From a virus, in the IMG/VR virus record IMGVR_UViG_3300046782_000297, positions 1 through 64,000 of that record: a stretch of DNA of 64,000 nucleotides; one strand, written 5' to 3'. The notes beneath the pieces are model-generated. The model did not search any database. It was not told the origin of the DNA and was given only the letters and a program-made list of their open reading frames with translations. The position numbers and the translations under genes were made by a program. Shown here one piece after another: positions 7,631 to 15,552 of the stretch; position 1 is the stretch's first letter, and the number at the start of each line of letters is the position of its first letter.

Positions 7631-7643
7631 TGTAAACTTTACA
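7631..7643. repeat. Palindrome copy in the divergent XRE / zinc-ribbon control region
   Basis: Perfect TGTAAACTTTACA between the minus-strand XRE regulator and the plus-strand zinc-ribbon gene. TTGACC (7623-7628) lies immediately to its left, so it could gate transcription in both directions. Confidence 0.85.
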
Positions 7644-7684
7644 TGGTAGCTTGAATATATACTCTTAGATCGGAGGTGATAACC

Positions 7685-7828
7685 TTGTTTGCAGGGTGTG
7701 GGAAAACCGTGTGTCCTGTTTGTGACTCCGCAGTCCCCGTGGCTCCTGGAGTCTGCGTCATTTGCGGTTGCATCTTTCTCAACTCTACCATTGATCGGGA
7801 CGTAGTTGAAATCAAGGAGGCCGCATAA
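7685..7828 (+). CDS. 47-aa zinc-ribbon protein on the opposite strand
   Basis: TTG start 8 nt after a perfect GGAGG (7672-7676). The product has CPVC near residue 10 and CVICGC near residue 24, a complete two-knuckle zinc ribbon, plus an extra Cys at residue 5, then an acidic C-terminus. It is one of very few plus-strand genes within the minus-strand block and is divergent from the XRE regulator, a layout seen with switch genes. An overlapping antisense frame has no such support. Function unknown; a transcription-associated role is a guess. Confidence 0.65.
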   Translation: MFAGCGKTVCPVCDSAVPVAPGVCVICGCIFLNSTIDRDVVEIKEAA

Positions 7829-7859
7829 ATCAATGTCAATTCCTAGACGGAGGATACTT

Positions 7860-7902
7860 ATGGGGCAAGGTTGCTTGAGGTTACTTAGGCATCTTGCCCC
7901 AT
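7860..7902. repeat. 10-bp perfect inverted repeat at the end of the polymerase gene
   Basis: ATGGGGCAAG (7860-7869) and CTTGCCCCAT (7893-7902) with a 23-nt loop spanning the polymerase stop codon. There is no U-run, so it is not a standard terminator. It may protect or pause the 3' end of the polymerase mRNA. Confidence 0.5.
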
Positions 7903-9338
7903 ACTTGTGCTTTAGCCGTACTGGCCTTCAACGGCACCCTCAGCTTAACAACATTCTCAAAGACGTTAGTAATGTGACTGCCAATCTCGTCCGCCCACCT
8001 CTCTTGAACACAGCATAGTAGCTCGTCGTGTACATCCAACACCGGCTGGCAAATGTCATTGACCACGCCCATTTCCAGCAACTCATCATATACCTGAGTC
8101 TCACCCAATTTCACAATACCCCGAGCCGTACCCTGGATAGGCAAGTTACCAGCCTCCCTCAAAGCCGCGCTAACCACCCAGGGCAACACACTCCTAACAG
8201 CCGTAACGTGCAGGTTGCGCCCAAAATCGTCCCAGATCATTGCCGTTTGTCTGGCTGTTTGGTGATCCTTTCGGCGCATATCCATTAAGCCACTATATTT
8301 TATGTAGAAAGCATTAATCAGGTCCTGGCAGTTGTCCTCCTGCCACAATCCAACAAATTTGCCACAGTCATGCTCGATACTGGGCTTGTCACAGGTCTTA
8401 CAAACTACAGGCATCTGCTCAGCCAGCCCCGGCCCGCTCACCTCATATAGACTAGCCAGTGTACAGGTTTTTGCCGGGAACCTGTGCTTCTTCTTATGCA
8501 CTGTAGGGTAATGCCAGCCATGCCCCTTGTGCTCACTGTCCCTGCACTCCCGGTCATCCCCATCAATAGACTTAAATCCCTGGCACTCCCACCTCTCATC
8601 ATCCAACCTGAATGCTGCCGTGGCGAAGTCAGAATAGATGTCCTCATCATTCTCGTATACAGCTACTAATCCCTCATCCCCACTTCTATGAGCGGCTACT
8701 CTAGGTTCAACTTGGCTGAAGTCCACGGACAGATACACCCACCCGTCTGGGCAAATGAACCCTTCACATAGCTCCCGGCCCCGCTCAGTCCTATTAGGCA
8801 TGGCGAGGAGGTTAGGCTCATCGCAGTTATTTCTGCCGGATGGTACTCTAGTAGTCTTGAGGTTGGGAAATATCCGCCAGTTGGCATGTCCAACTCGTCT
8901 TGCAAGTTTATATAAAGGTACTGCATACGTTCCCCTTAGCTTGTCGTACTCCCGATAGTCCTGGACTAACCCCACGGCGGGATGCTCATGCTGCAATGTC
9001 TTAAGTACTTCGTCATCAACAGCTTCCCGCTTCCCAGTGGGAGTCATCTTAGTCTTAAGCTGCTTGATCTTGAGTTTGCTAAACAACAGGTCCGCTACCT
9101 GATCGGCGGACCCCACGTTAATGTAGAATCCCGTAACCTCCCGGATCTTTTCAGTGATGGCATCCATGTCCACCATCAACACCTTCTCCATCCTCTTGAA
9201 ATGGTCTGGGTCAACCTGCATCCCAGTCCTCATCATATAGTGTATTAATGAGAGATAGGGTAGGTCTAGGCGCTCTATATTGTCCAGGTCCTTATGGGCA
9301 AGACCAAACTTGACGCCGTTGTAAAGAGTTTGGATCAC
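7881..9338 (-). CDS. DNA polymerase A family, polymerase domain only
   Basis: 485 aa holding the palm, fingers and thumb of a Pol I-type replicative polymerase. Motif A is VDFSQVEPRVAAHRSGD, the O-helix is RFPAKTCTLASLYEVSGPGL, and motif C is LDVHDELL. The residue aligned to Pol I Phe762 is Leu. Between motif A and the O-helix sits an insertion with Cys and His residues, and a second CKTCDKPSIEHDC insertion follows the O-helix; both look zinc-binding. The 3'-5' exonuclease is encoded separately at 10604-11977. GTG start overlaps the upstream stop. It acts with the helicase and primase candidates in phage replication. Confidence 0.93.
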   Translation of the reverse strand: MIQTLYNGVKFGLAHKDLDNIERLDLPYLSLIHYMMRTGMQVDPDHFKRMEKVLMVDMDAITEKIREVTGFYINVGSADQVADLLFSKLKIKQLKTKMTPTGKREAVDDEVLKTLQHEHPAVGLVQDYREYDKLRGTYAVPLYKLARRVGHANWRIFPNLKTTRVPSGRNNCDEPNLLAMPNRTERGRELCEGFICPDGWVYLSVDFSQVEPRVAAHRSGDEGLVAVYENDEDIYSDFATAAFRLDDERWECQGFKSIDGDDRECRDSEHKGHGWHYPTVHKKKHRFPAKTCTLASLYEVSGPGLAEQMPVVCKTCDKPSIEHDCGKFVGLWQEDNCQDLINAFYIKYSGLMDMRRKDHQTARQTAMIWDDFGRNLHVTAVRSVLPWVVSAALREAGNLPIQGTARGIVKLGETQVYDELLEMGVVNDICQPVLDVHDELLCCVQERWADEIGSHITNVFENVVKLRVPLKASTAKAQVWGKMPK

Positions 9339-9709
9339 ACCTGTACAGTATACAGTGCTAGGGGATGGGTTACTGAGTTGGTGCAGTAACTACTATAGTA
9401 GCTGCTGTGCCTAAACTTCACCCGCAACTTGCAGGGTAGTAGCTCTAAAGTGACTAGAGGGGATTTACAATTTGAACAGAGGACCGTTGGGAATTGCATG
9501 AACATCCTACCTTTCCCATTGGCGCACCTTCTTACTTTGTTGTTATATCCCAGTTTTGTGGACTCCCCGGCCCTGCTACAGGCAATCCCATTGTCGTGTA
9601 TAATATACTTGAAAGAACCATGTAGGTACAACTTCATCTTGAGCACATTTAACTGGATGTGGCATTCTGGACAGTAGATGGGTCTGCTGAGACTTAAGTA
9701 GTTCCTCAT
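9335..9709 (-). CDS. Double zinc-ribbon protein, tandem paralog 3
   Basis: 124 aa with CPEC near residue 13, a CSR motif, CSNC near residue 79, then LRVKFRH and a final PLALYTV. It is homologous by pattern to the genes at 9706 and 10107: each has CxxC, L/M-R-V-K/R-F, Cys and a C-terminal hydrophobic ending. The three genes overlap by 4 nt and lie between the two halves of the DNA polymerase. A replisome accessory role is suggested by location only. Confidence 0.7.
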   Translation of the reverse strand: MRNYLSLSRPIYCPECHIQLNVLKMKLYLHGSFKYIIHDNGIACSRAGESTKLGYNNKVRRCANGKGRMFMQFPTVLCSNCKSPLVTLELLPCKLRVKFRHSSYYSSYCTNSVTHPLALYTVQV

Positions 9710-10110
9710 GAGTCACGTTCAACAAATACCGTGTACTGGGCCACTGGGCGGATAAACTCTGAGAAGCATCCTTCATAGCGAGTGGTCATATGGGGGGGCT
9801 TATGTGTAAACTTTACACGTAGGTTATCCGGTGGAAACTCCAAGTAATGATAGATTCCCAGGCACGCCCCACATTGGGTTGGGAATATCTGGATGAATGC
9901 CACGCTGTTATTCGTGGGCTTATCCGACAGAGGAATGGTGGAATGGGAGAACACATGACTGGCAGTCCTTGAGCATTTACCATTACCTGGATGGGTAATA
10001 GCAACCTTCCCACTGAAGTGGGATGTAGCCACGAACATAGTTATAAAGCACTGAGGGCATCTAATGGGAGTGTGCAGGTCCAGTACTCCCATCCCAGCAG
10101 CATTTATCAT
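9706..10110 (-). CDS. Double zinc-ribbon protein, tandem paralog 2
   Basis: 134 aa with CPQC near residue 18, a CSR motif, CGAC near residue 81, LRVKFTH, then RPVAQYTVFV. At the position where the paralogs encode RVKFRH and RVRFRH, this copy encodes RVKFTH through a perfect palindrome (9805-9817). The repeat has thus been accommodated inside a conserved protein motif. It overlaps both neighbours by 4 nt. Confidence 0.72.
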   Translation of the reverse strand: MINAAGMGVLDLHTPIRCPQCFITMFVATSHFSGKVAITHPGNGKCSRTASHVFSHSTIPLSDKPTNNSVAFIQIFPTQCGACLGIYHYLEFPPDNLRVKFTHKPPHMTTRYEGCFSEFIRPVAQYTVFVERDS

Positions 10111-10583
10111 ATGAACTCAACAAACTGAGCTATAGGCCGGAAGAATTCAGTCCTCGTTCGGCTGCAAGTATCCATCTTTATATGCCTGAATCTCACCCGC
10201 ATCCGGTCAGCCATGAATACAATCTCCAATGTACTACCACATTCTGGGCACATATTAGGGATAGCCTTCATGACTGCTACCTTCCCATGTTCATCCATAG
10301 GGGGTTGTAGGTAGGTTTCAGCTAGGTCCTTCTCCTTCTCCACCAGCTTTTGATAATATTCCTCTAGCTCCCTACGATACTTTTCCAGTTCAGCCGCTCG
10401 ATTGGCAATCACCCGGATAGGGGTCTGGTTATCAGCGGTCTGGTCAGGGATAGGGGAGAATAGGCTAGTAGACTTCGGAAGTCTCTCTGCTTCCATCCTA
10501 CCTATTTCCCTATCTATTGCCTGTTTTTCCCTATCTATTGCCTGTTCCTTTATTTCTTTAAGTCTGTCTGACACGTATGACAT
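10107..10583 (-). CDS. Coiled-coil plus zinc-ribbon protein, tandem paralog 1
   Basis: 158 aa. The N-terminal half is a coiled coil (EKQAIDREIGRMEAERL and a later KEKDLAETY). The C-terminal half carries CPECGS, MRVRFRH, a further Cys and RPIAQFVEFI, the domain shared with the two downstream genes. A palindrome copy (10596-10608) separates it from the exonuclease gene upstream. Confidence 0.7.
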   Translation of the reverse strand: MSYVSDRLKEIKEQAIDREKQAIDREIGRMEAERLPKSTSLFSPIPDQTADNQTPIRVIANRAAELEKYRRELEEYYQKLVEKEKDLAETYLQPPMDEHGKVAVMKAIPNMCPECGSTLEIVFMADRMRVRFRHIKMDTCSRTRTEFFRPIAQFVEFI

Positions 10584-10603
10584 AATCTCCCCCTATGTAA
10601 ACT

Positions 10604-11977
10604 TTACATTTCCCAATGTTCTTGCAACTTACCAAGTTTAGCATTTTCCTTCATCTTTTGCAAAATTGGCCATAAACGTATTGTAGCATCAGCGTCACGG
10701 CAGGCATAGTGCAGTACCTCCTCCTCTGGCGCATGGGCTATGTCCATACCTGGGTAAGGCCCCACCTGCTGTTCAATTAGTTCCTGCCATTCCACCCAGT
10801 TCTCTTCAAACATCTTGAATACATCTTTCTCAGGATTCTTGCTGTAGTCAGTGAAAAACCTTTTCAGCTTAGTAGACATGGACTGGGGCTTGTATACCTT
10901 CCACTTCCCAGTTTTGTCATCCACTACTAGCTGTTCTGGGGGCTTTGGCCACTCTGACATCTGAGCCATTTCGAAGTAGTTCAACACCATCTGGGTAGAG
11001 TATGGCCTAACCAGATCCTCAAAGGACTGCATGGCCATACCCAGATAGCGGTAAGCCAAAGCCTTAAGGCCCTGGGGGACATTGCCCAGGTGGAAACAGG
11101 TCACCATAGTATCTCTCACCAGCTTATGGGGAAAGTTTAGACCCATATTTTCAGTCACCAACCAGTCATACAGCCAGTTGTGGAAGAGAATGGTGCCCTC
11201 CCACTCGTCCAGTTTCTCCTGTAAGGCTACTAATAGGTCTGGCCTAGTCGCTCTTATCAACCTGCCGGTGCCAGGATACTGAGAGTAGGTCAGACAATAG
11301 GGGCCATACTTCCGGCTGGTCTCAGTGTCGCAAGCCATTGATAATGTTGGGTCAATCTCCCGGATCTCCTTGGCATTGGTCACCTCAGAATAGTCCACGT
11401 CTGGGTGTTGGTCGATAGGCAGCTTGAGCTTGCCCTTAATGTATCTGCCCAGCCTCACCCAGTCCGTACGAATCTGAAGCATCTTCTTAGGCTCATGGAT
11501 ACCTCCAGCCGGGTGCCACATAGGGAAGGCAATAATGCCCAACCTAGTCTTGACCGGCATCCCATGCTGGGTGTCCAGGTCTATGTCAGGGTCCACAGCC
11601 TTGCAGGCGAAGTTACCCATAGGCACTATGAGCTTTGGCAGACCCAGACTTGTACGGGTTACAGCCCATCGGCCATATAGGTGGTTGGCAGCACAGGACT
11701 GCAACAGGCTCCGGTCTGCTTCTTTATGCCAATCCAGTTTGCCCTTTGGCCGGTCTGGCATGCAGCTTATGGCGTTGTCAAACCTGACAAGTTCACGCTT
11801 GAGAGGGACTAGAGGCAGGTAATGCTCATTAACTTCCCGGCCTGTCTTGCCGATAAAGGGCCTGCCATGCCTATTCTCCTCCCAGCCTGGGGCCTCACCT
11901 ATGAATTCGATCTCACTGGGGGGACCGTCGGGGGCAACACAGGTACTGTTATTTGGGCAAAGTTGGCAGCGGTTCAT
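10604..11977 (-). CDS. UDG-like domain fused to DNA polymerase 3'-5' exonuclease
   Basis: 457 aa. Residues 1-185 match family-4 uracil-DNA glycosylases: CQLCPN at the start, GEAPGWEENRHGRPFIG, and a late HPAGG in the position of the HPS loop. Residues about 205-457 are a DnaQ-like proofreading exonuclease with all three motifs: ACDTET (ExoI), FHNWLYD (ExoII) and HYACRDAD (ExoIII). The polymerase domain itself is in a separate gene 1.3 kb downstream. Together they reconstruct a UDG-exo-pol enzyme split by three zinc-ribbon genes. The UDG part may recruit or exclude uracil-DNA, or be structural; whether it is catalytic is not clear. The stop codon lies in a palindrome copy. Confidence 0.9.
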   Translation of the reverse strand: MNRCQLCPNNSTCVAPDGPPSEIEFIGEAPGWEENRHGRPFIGKTGREVNEHYLPLVPLKRELVRFDNAISCMPDRPKGKLDWHKEADRSLLQSCAANHLYGRWAVTRTSLGLPKLIVPMGNFACKAVDPDIDLDTQHGMPVKTRLGIIAFPMWHPAGGIHEPKKMLQIRTDWVRLGRYIKGKLKLPIDQHPDVDYSEVTNAKEIREIDPTLSMACDTETSRKYGPYCLTYSQYPGTGRLIRATRPDLLVALQEKLDEWEGTILFHNWLYDWLVTENMGLNFPHKLVRDTMVTCFHLGNVPQGLKALAYRYLGMAMQSFEDLVRPYSTQMVLNYFEMAQMSEWPKPPEQLVVDDKTGKWKVYKPQSMSTKLKRFFTDYSKNPEKDVFKMFEENWVEWQELIEQQVGPYPGMDIAHAPEEEVLHYACRDADATIRLWPILQKMKENAKLGKLQEHWEM

Positions 11978-12276
11978 TCACCAATCCAATAGACCCTTTT
12001 CCGATCCTTCTCTTTAACCCGTTCTTCTATTTTCTTAAAGTCTAGTCCCATATGGTGTACTAGAAATCTAATGCAAGAGGTTACGTCGGCTACTTCCTCT
12101 TCCAACCATTGCTTGTTCGGTTTACCCGTGTGGGGGTCATACCCAGCAATACCCTGTATCAAGCATCTAGCAGACACAGCAGATAATTCTCCTAACTCTT
12201 CCAAGAGTTTCCCAAAAACTTTAATTTGTTTAGGATCTTCGGTAGGGGTCCAGCAGGGTGGGAATTCAGTACCCAT
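11974..12276 (-). CDS. MazG-like nucleotide pyrophosphohydrolase
   Basis: 100 aa, single-domain all-helical MazG type. The metal-binding pattern is KLLEELGELSAV and, after WLEEEVADV, the second acidic pair (EExxE with ExxD). Such phage enzymes hydrolyse non-canonical or excess NTPs/dNTPs, or ppGpp. It overlaps the ERCC4-type nuclease gene by 11 nt and the exonuclease by 4 nt, placing it in the replication cluster. Confidence 0.82.
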   Translation of the reverse strand: MGTEFPPCWTPTEDPKQIKVFGKLLEELGELSAVSARCLIQGIAGYDPHTGKPNKQWLEEEVADVTSCIRFLVHHMGLDFKKIEERVKEKDRKRVYWIGE

Positions 12277-13015
12277 GTATCTTCCTCACAATATCCTGAG
12301 CCTTGGCTATCCCGATTCCAGGTATTCTAAGCCAGTCTGCCTCATCGGCCTGAGCCAACACAATAGGTTTTCGGAACAGCCGCTCTGCATCCTCACTAAG
12401 TTTTACACCCACGCCATCTATGTCACTGGCCCATTTCCTAACCAAACTCGCTGTGAAGTTCATCTGGGGTATGGCTAGCTTAGGAATTTCCCTCAGACTG
12501 GTGTGGTCGGCCCACTTTTTCTGATGGTAGTGATAGCACTCTACAATATCCAGAGCAGTGTGGAACACCGTCTGTGTAAAGTTTACAATCACCCCGCTGT
12601 AAGTCATTGAATACAAATACCTGCGGAGTTTGGAGTACATGACTGTTCGGCCATTTGGGCGGCATAGGAACCAATCACACCCATTCTTAGACTCCATCAG
12701 CATCCCATCCTCACGGGCCTTCCAGAACCCCTCAACAAACAGGAAGCTCACCCTGTACATCTGCTTCATGCCAATACGCTGTTTCCCAGCATAGTTGGAG
12801 GTGTCAATGGTGTTCAGCATGTCATGCAGGGCCTTACGTTCGATGCCGATGGTCATATTGCCGTCCGGCCCATTACCATCAAAGCAGGCATCCCCCCACT
12901 GTAGGGGATTGTGCTCACACTCTATATTGAGTGACCTGATGTAGGTTCTCAGGCTGGCCTGATTCTTGTAGTTGGCCGAGCTTTTGTCACCACGGGGTAT
13001 GTCTACAAGTATCAT
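12266..13015 (-). CDS. ERCC4 (XPF/Mus81-like) nuclease with C-terminal HhH
   Basis: 249 aa. The catalytic signature is GIERKALHDML, the ERKxxxD motif of XPF/Mus81 nucleases, with an N-terminal Asp in LVDIPRGD and an upstream FDGNGPDG. The C-terminus has two helix-hairpin-helix elements (ASDIDGVGVKLSEDA and LRIPGIGIAKAQDIV) for DNA binding. It probably cleaves branched replication or recombination intermediates. A palindrome copy at 12575-12587 is read in frame as Val-Asn-Phe-Thr. Confidence 0.88.
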   Translation of the reverse strand: MILVDIPRGDKSSANYKNQASLRTYIRSLNIECEHNPLQWGDACFDGNGPDGNMTIGIERKALHDMLNTIDTSNYAGKQRIGMKQMYRVSFLFVEGFWKAREDGMLMESKNGCDWFLCRPNGRTVMYSKLRRYLYSMTYSGVIVNFTQTVFHTALDIVECYHYHQKKWADHTSLREIPKLAIPQMNFTASLVRKWASDIDGVGVKLSEDAERLFRKPIVLAQADEADWLRIPGIGIAKAQDIVRKIHGY

Positions 13016-13221
13016 AGGTTTTCTACTAGCTTATCCCTGAGTGTGCTGAGGTAAGTAAACTGGTCAATGTTCTCCATTAGGGCCTGATCCAAGAGCCATA
13101 AAGGCTCATGATCCCAGAGGTTGCCACCATGCTCAGTCACCCCAGCCTCATACTTGCGGCTCAGGGCCTCTACAAACCTCTTACCTAGAGATTCTACATG
13201 GGCCTTTTGCTGGGGTGTCAT
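13012..13221 (-). CDS. MazG-like / conserved small phage protein
   Basis: 69 aa, helical. It reads GGNLWDHEPLWLLDQALMEN followed by IDQFTYLSTL, the pattern of small MazG-related phage proteins, though the acidic metal ligands are less complete than in the gene at 11974. It overlaps the nuclease gene and the next gene by 4 nt each. Confidence 0.6.
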   Translation of the reverse strand: MTPQQKAHVESLGKRFVEALSRKYEAGVTEHGGNLWDHEPLWLLDQALMENIDQFTYLSTLRDKLVENL

Positions 13222-13478
13222 TGTGGCTCAGCACACCCAAGGTCTTTGAGAATCTTCCGGCCAGCTAGAATCATGTCTTCAGCATGGTGCTTAAGAGTCT
13301 GCCTATCCGCCCCATCCAAACTGGGGTTGAGAATATCAATTGATCCATCCCGGTACTGTCTACCAATATCAACTAGTACTGATAACTCCCTATCCAGTCT
13401 GCCTATACTTAAATTGAATTTATCTGATGGCATTTCTTTCATATCCTCAGCCTTCATACCCTTTTTATTTGATGGCAT
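13218..13478 (-). CDS. Hypothetical protein, 86 aa
   Basis: Unrecognised helical protein. I start it at the ATG in TAATG overlapping the stop of the Sak4-like gene; an upstream in-frame GTG (13490) is less likely. Charged N-terminus, then RLDRELSVLVDIGRQYRDG and a C-terminal helix. Sits inside the recombination cluster. Confidence 0.55.
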   Translation of the reverse strand: MPSNKKGMKAEDMKEMPSDKFNLSIGRLDRELSVLVDIGRQYRDGSIDILNPSLDGADRQTLKHHAEDMILAGRKILKDLGCAEPQ

Positions 13479-14359
13479 TAAAACCCCCACTCAGCCGGAT
13501 CGTTGTCAGGGTATACATGCTCAATCAGTCCCCTCAGGTTGCACCTGTCGCCCCAAAGCTCATCACCCTCCAACCTCTTATTTGGCTTGCACTTCATTAT
13601 TCTCAGCCCCCACTGAGGCTCACCCTTACTAATCACTTTCCCTTTAAGAGGTCCAGCCGGGACTACCTTATCCACCCCAGCCTTGAACAGGTGCCTAATC
13701 TGTATCTGCCAGAGGTAATCCTGATCGTTAAATCCCTGGCGCTTATACTCCCCGTTTATCTTTACCTGAACGTTCTTGCCCTTAGCGTCCTTAGTGGGGT
13801 GGCCCCTAGAGTCCAACACATCCTCATATGCATCCTTGAGCTTATGGGTAGCAATAATAATCTTGCCCGAATCCCACAGCCGTTTGGTCATGTGGCGCTT
13901 CATCCCATACACCATGGGATAGCTTAATGGGTGAATCTGGTCTATCCGGCCAAACTCTGCCAATAACTGGAGTGCCCACAGGTCGCTATCCCCATCAATG
14001 CAGACCGTTCTAAGTTCTGGGATGGCCACGAAGCTGTACAATTTACTTCTGGTGTCCTTAAAATACTGCGTGTATTCCTCATCTTTGAGACCAATGTTGG
14101 CAGTTGGAACCACGACGTTCTCAATTGCTATATTCTCAAGGCTGCCCCTGGATTCAGGGGGAAAGGGATTATCCAGTGCCCCATCATAGCTACAGTCCAC
14201 AGCCAGGATGGCACTAGGCCCAGGTGCCGACAGCAGAAACTCAGTTTTGCCGGTATCCGTAAGTCCATCCGTACCCAGCATGAGTCTCTTATACTTGGGC
14301 TTCTGTTTGGACAATGCTGAGACCATGTTATATTTTGCGAAAATAGCCGGAACTGCCAT
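13478..14359 (-). CDS. Sak4-like RecA-family ATPase (phage annealing/recombination)
   Basis: 293 aa single-domain ATPase. Walker A is GTDGLTDTGKTEFL, an Asp-rich Walker B-like strand is TVCIDGDSDLW, and a later KIIIATHKL fits the sensor strand. This is the layout of phage Sak4 recombinases, which act with an SSB and an exonuclease. Its neighbours fit: a RecB-like exonuclease directly upstream and an SSB candidate two genes further. The ATG is abutted by a palindrome (14359-14371) that separates it from AGGAG by exactly 12 nt. Confidence 0.78.
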   Translation of the reverse strand: MAVPAIFAKYNMVSALSKQKPKYKRLMLGTDGLTDTGKTEFLLSAPGPSAILAVDCSYDGALDNPFPPESRGSLENIAIENVVVPTANIGLKDEEYTQYFKDTRSKLYSFVAIPELRTVCIDGDSDLWALQLLAEFGRIDQIHPLSYPMVYGMKRHMTKRLWDSGKIIIATHKLKDAYEDVLDSRGHPTKDAKGKNVQVKINGEYKRQGFNDQDYLWQIQIRHLFKAGVDKVVPAGPLKGKVISKGEPQWGLRIMKCKPNKRLEGDELWGDRCNLRGLIEHVYPDNDPAEWGF

Positions 14360-14366
14360 GTAAAGT

Positions 14367-15011
14367 TTACGCTCCTGTCATCCTGAAATCGCGGTATGCG
14401 GTTATCATTGCCCAGTTTTCATCAATCTCCTGCTGGGTAAACTCGATCTTGAACCTTATCATCTTGGGCCGCATGAATGGCCTATCATAGCTGCCATACA
14501 AGAACAGCACATGCAGGTCAGCAAATCTAGTCCCGGCCCCCTTACAGTAAGCCTTAAGCTGAGCCATCCAGATGAATTGGTCCCCCACACTGATGGCATC
14601 CTCCCCTACTGTGTTAATGGACTTGGCGGTGGTCTTGATCTCGTGAATCCGTAGCTGGTGCTGAGGCCGACTATCTATGATGACGGTGGATAGCTGCTCG
14701 CCGTCTGGACTCATATAGATCCCGTCTACATGGTATTCGCCAGGGTGGTCGATAACTCCTTCAGGACCAAGGACTTGGGGGATATACCATTCTTCCCAGG
14801 CCAGCCCAATGCTCACCCTCAAGGCCACATCTGGGTCCAGGAACCGCATAGTGGGTTTAACCTCAATCAGGCTAAGTTCCTCTACCCACTCCGGTCTAAG
14901 GTGGCCGGTCTCTACTGCCAGTGCTCGGATAATGGCGCTGACATGGACCCCAGCAGAGCGCCCCACAGACTGGGGTATGACTATGGTTACTGGCTCAGAG
15001 GTTACTTGCAA
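14367..15011 (-). CDS. PD-(D/E)XK (RecB/Cas4-like) exonuclease
   Basis: About 215 aa. The catalytic pattern is clear: an early GLAWEEWY glutamate, then EYHVDGIYMSPDGE with the Asp of PD, and LRIHEIKTTAKS with E-x-K, followed by QFIWMAQLKAYC (the Q-x3-Y-type motif). The open frame extends to 15119, but that would overlap the upstream gene by 125 nt. A TTG at 15011 is the more natural start, although its Shine-Dalgarno is weak. Probable partner of the Sak4-like ATPase, resecting DNA ends for annealing. Confidence 0.8.
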   Translation of the reverse strand: MQVTSEPVTIVIPQSVGRSAGVHVSAIIRALAVETGHLRPEWVEELSLIEVKPTMRFLDPDVALRVSIGLAWEEWYIPQVLGPEGVIDHPGEYHVDGIYMSPDGEQLSTVIIDSRPQHQLRIHEIKTTAKSINTVGEDAISVGDQFIWMAQLKAYCKGAGTRFADLHVLFLYGSYDRPFMRPKMIRFKIEFTQQEIDENWAMITAYRDFRMTGA

Positions 15012-15489
15012 CGTATTCCCGCCGCTTGCTTTGTATACTGGCCTTAACTCTGGCGATAGCTGATTCCCTGCGCCACTTCGCAACCTCCGGGGCAACCTGC
15101 TGAGTTTCAAACAGGGCAATACTGTAGGAGCCAGATGTCTGGAGCAGTCTACCTCTATACAGGTTGTACACCTCTCTGGTTGGGTCAGACCCTAAAATCA
15201 GGTGGAGAGCTACCCTCTCCTGATAGGAATGCCTCTGGTGGGTCATAATATATAGATGGGCATTGCCCCCTTGGCTCATCGTGTATAGCTGGGATACTAT
15301 GGTGATGTTGTGCATTAGCACTTCACCAGTAGTACTCTTGAATCGGGCTTGCATCTTCATAACTGCTGGAGCATATGGCTCATCCAGGTCCAGAAATAAC
15401 TCGTAATCAGATGGAAAGAAAGGCACAAGACCCATTTCTTTGGCCACTTGAATGGCTTCTTCTTTTGTTCTTCCCCTATCGCTACTCAT
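14995..15489 (-). CDS. Candidate minimal archaeo-eukaryotic-type primase
   Basis: 164 aa. It contains LFLDLDEPYAP (hhhDhD), then SQGGNAHLYIMTHQ (S..G..H) and ERVALHLILGSDPTRE with a third Asp. This three-part pattern resembles the catalytic core of AEP/PrimPol-type primases and the family of small phage proteins with an SGN-H / ERIALQ-LGSDP signature. No other primase is seen near the helicase and polymerase, which fits. The protein is shorter than known primases, so function is inference. The palindrome at 15510-15522 lies just upstream. Confidence 0.6.
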   Translation of the reverse strand: MSSDRGRTKEEAIQVAKEMGLVPFFPSDYELFLDLDEPYAPAVMKMQARFKSTTGEVLMHNITIVSQLYTMSQGGNAHLYIMTHQRHSYQERVALHLILGSDPTREVYNLYRGRLLQTSGSYSIALFETQQVAPEVAKWRRESAIARVKASIQSKRREYVASNL

Positions 15490-15552
15490 ATTCAGTCCCC
15501 TCGAATATATGTAAAGTTTACATGGGGGTGAGTTACCCCACCCCCAAGATTA

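Noticed and set aside
7639-7839. 66-aa minus-strand frame
   Set aside because: Antisense to the zinc-ribbon gene that has a perfect Shine-Dalgarno and two CxxC knuckles.
15524-15546. GGGGGTG / CACCCCC hairpin
   Set aside because: No U-run after it on either strand, so not called a terminator.
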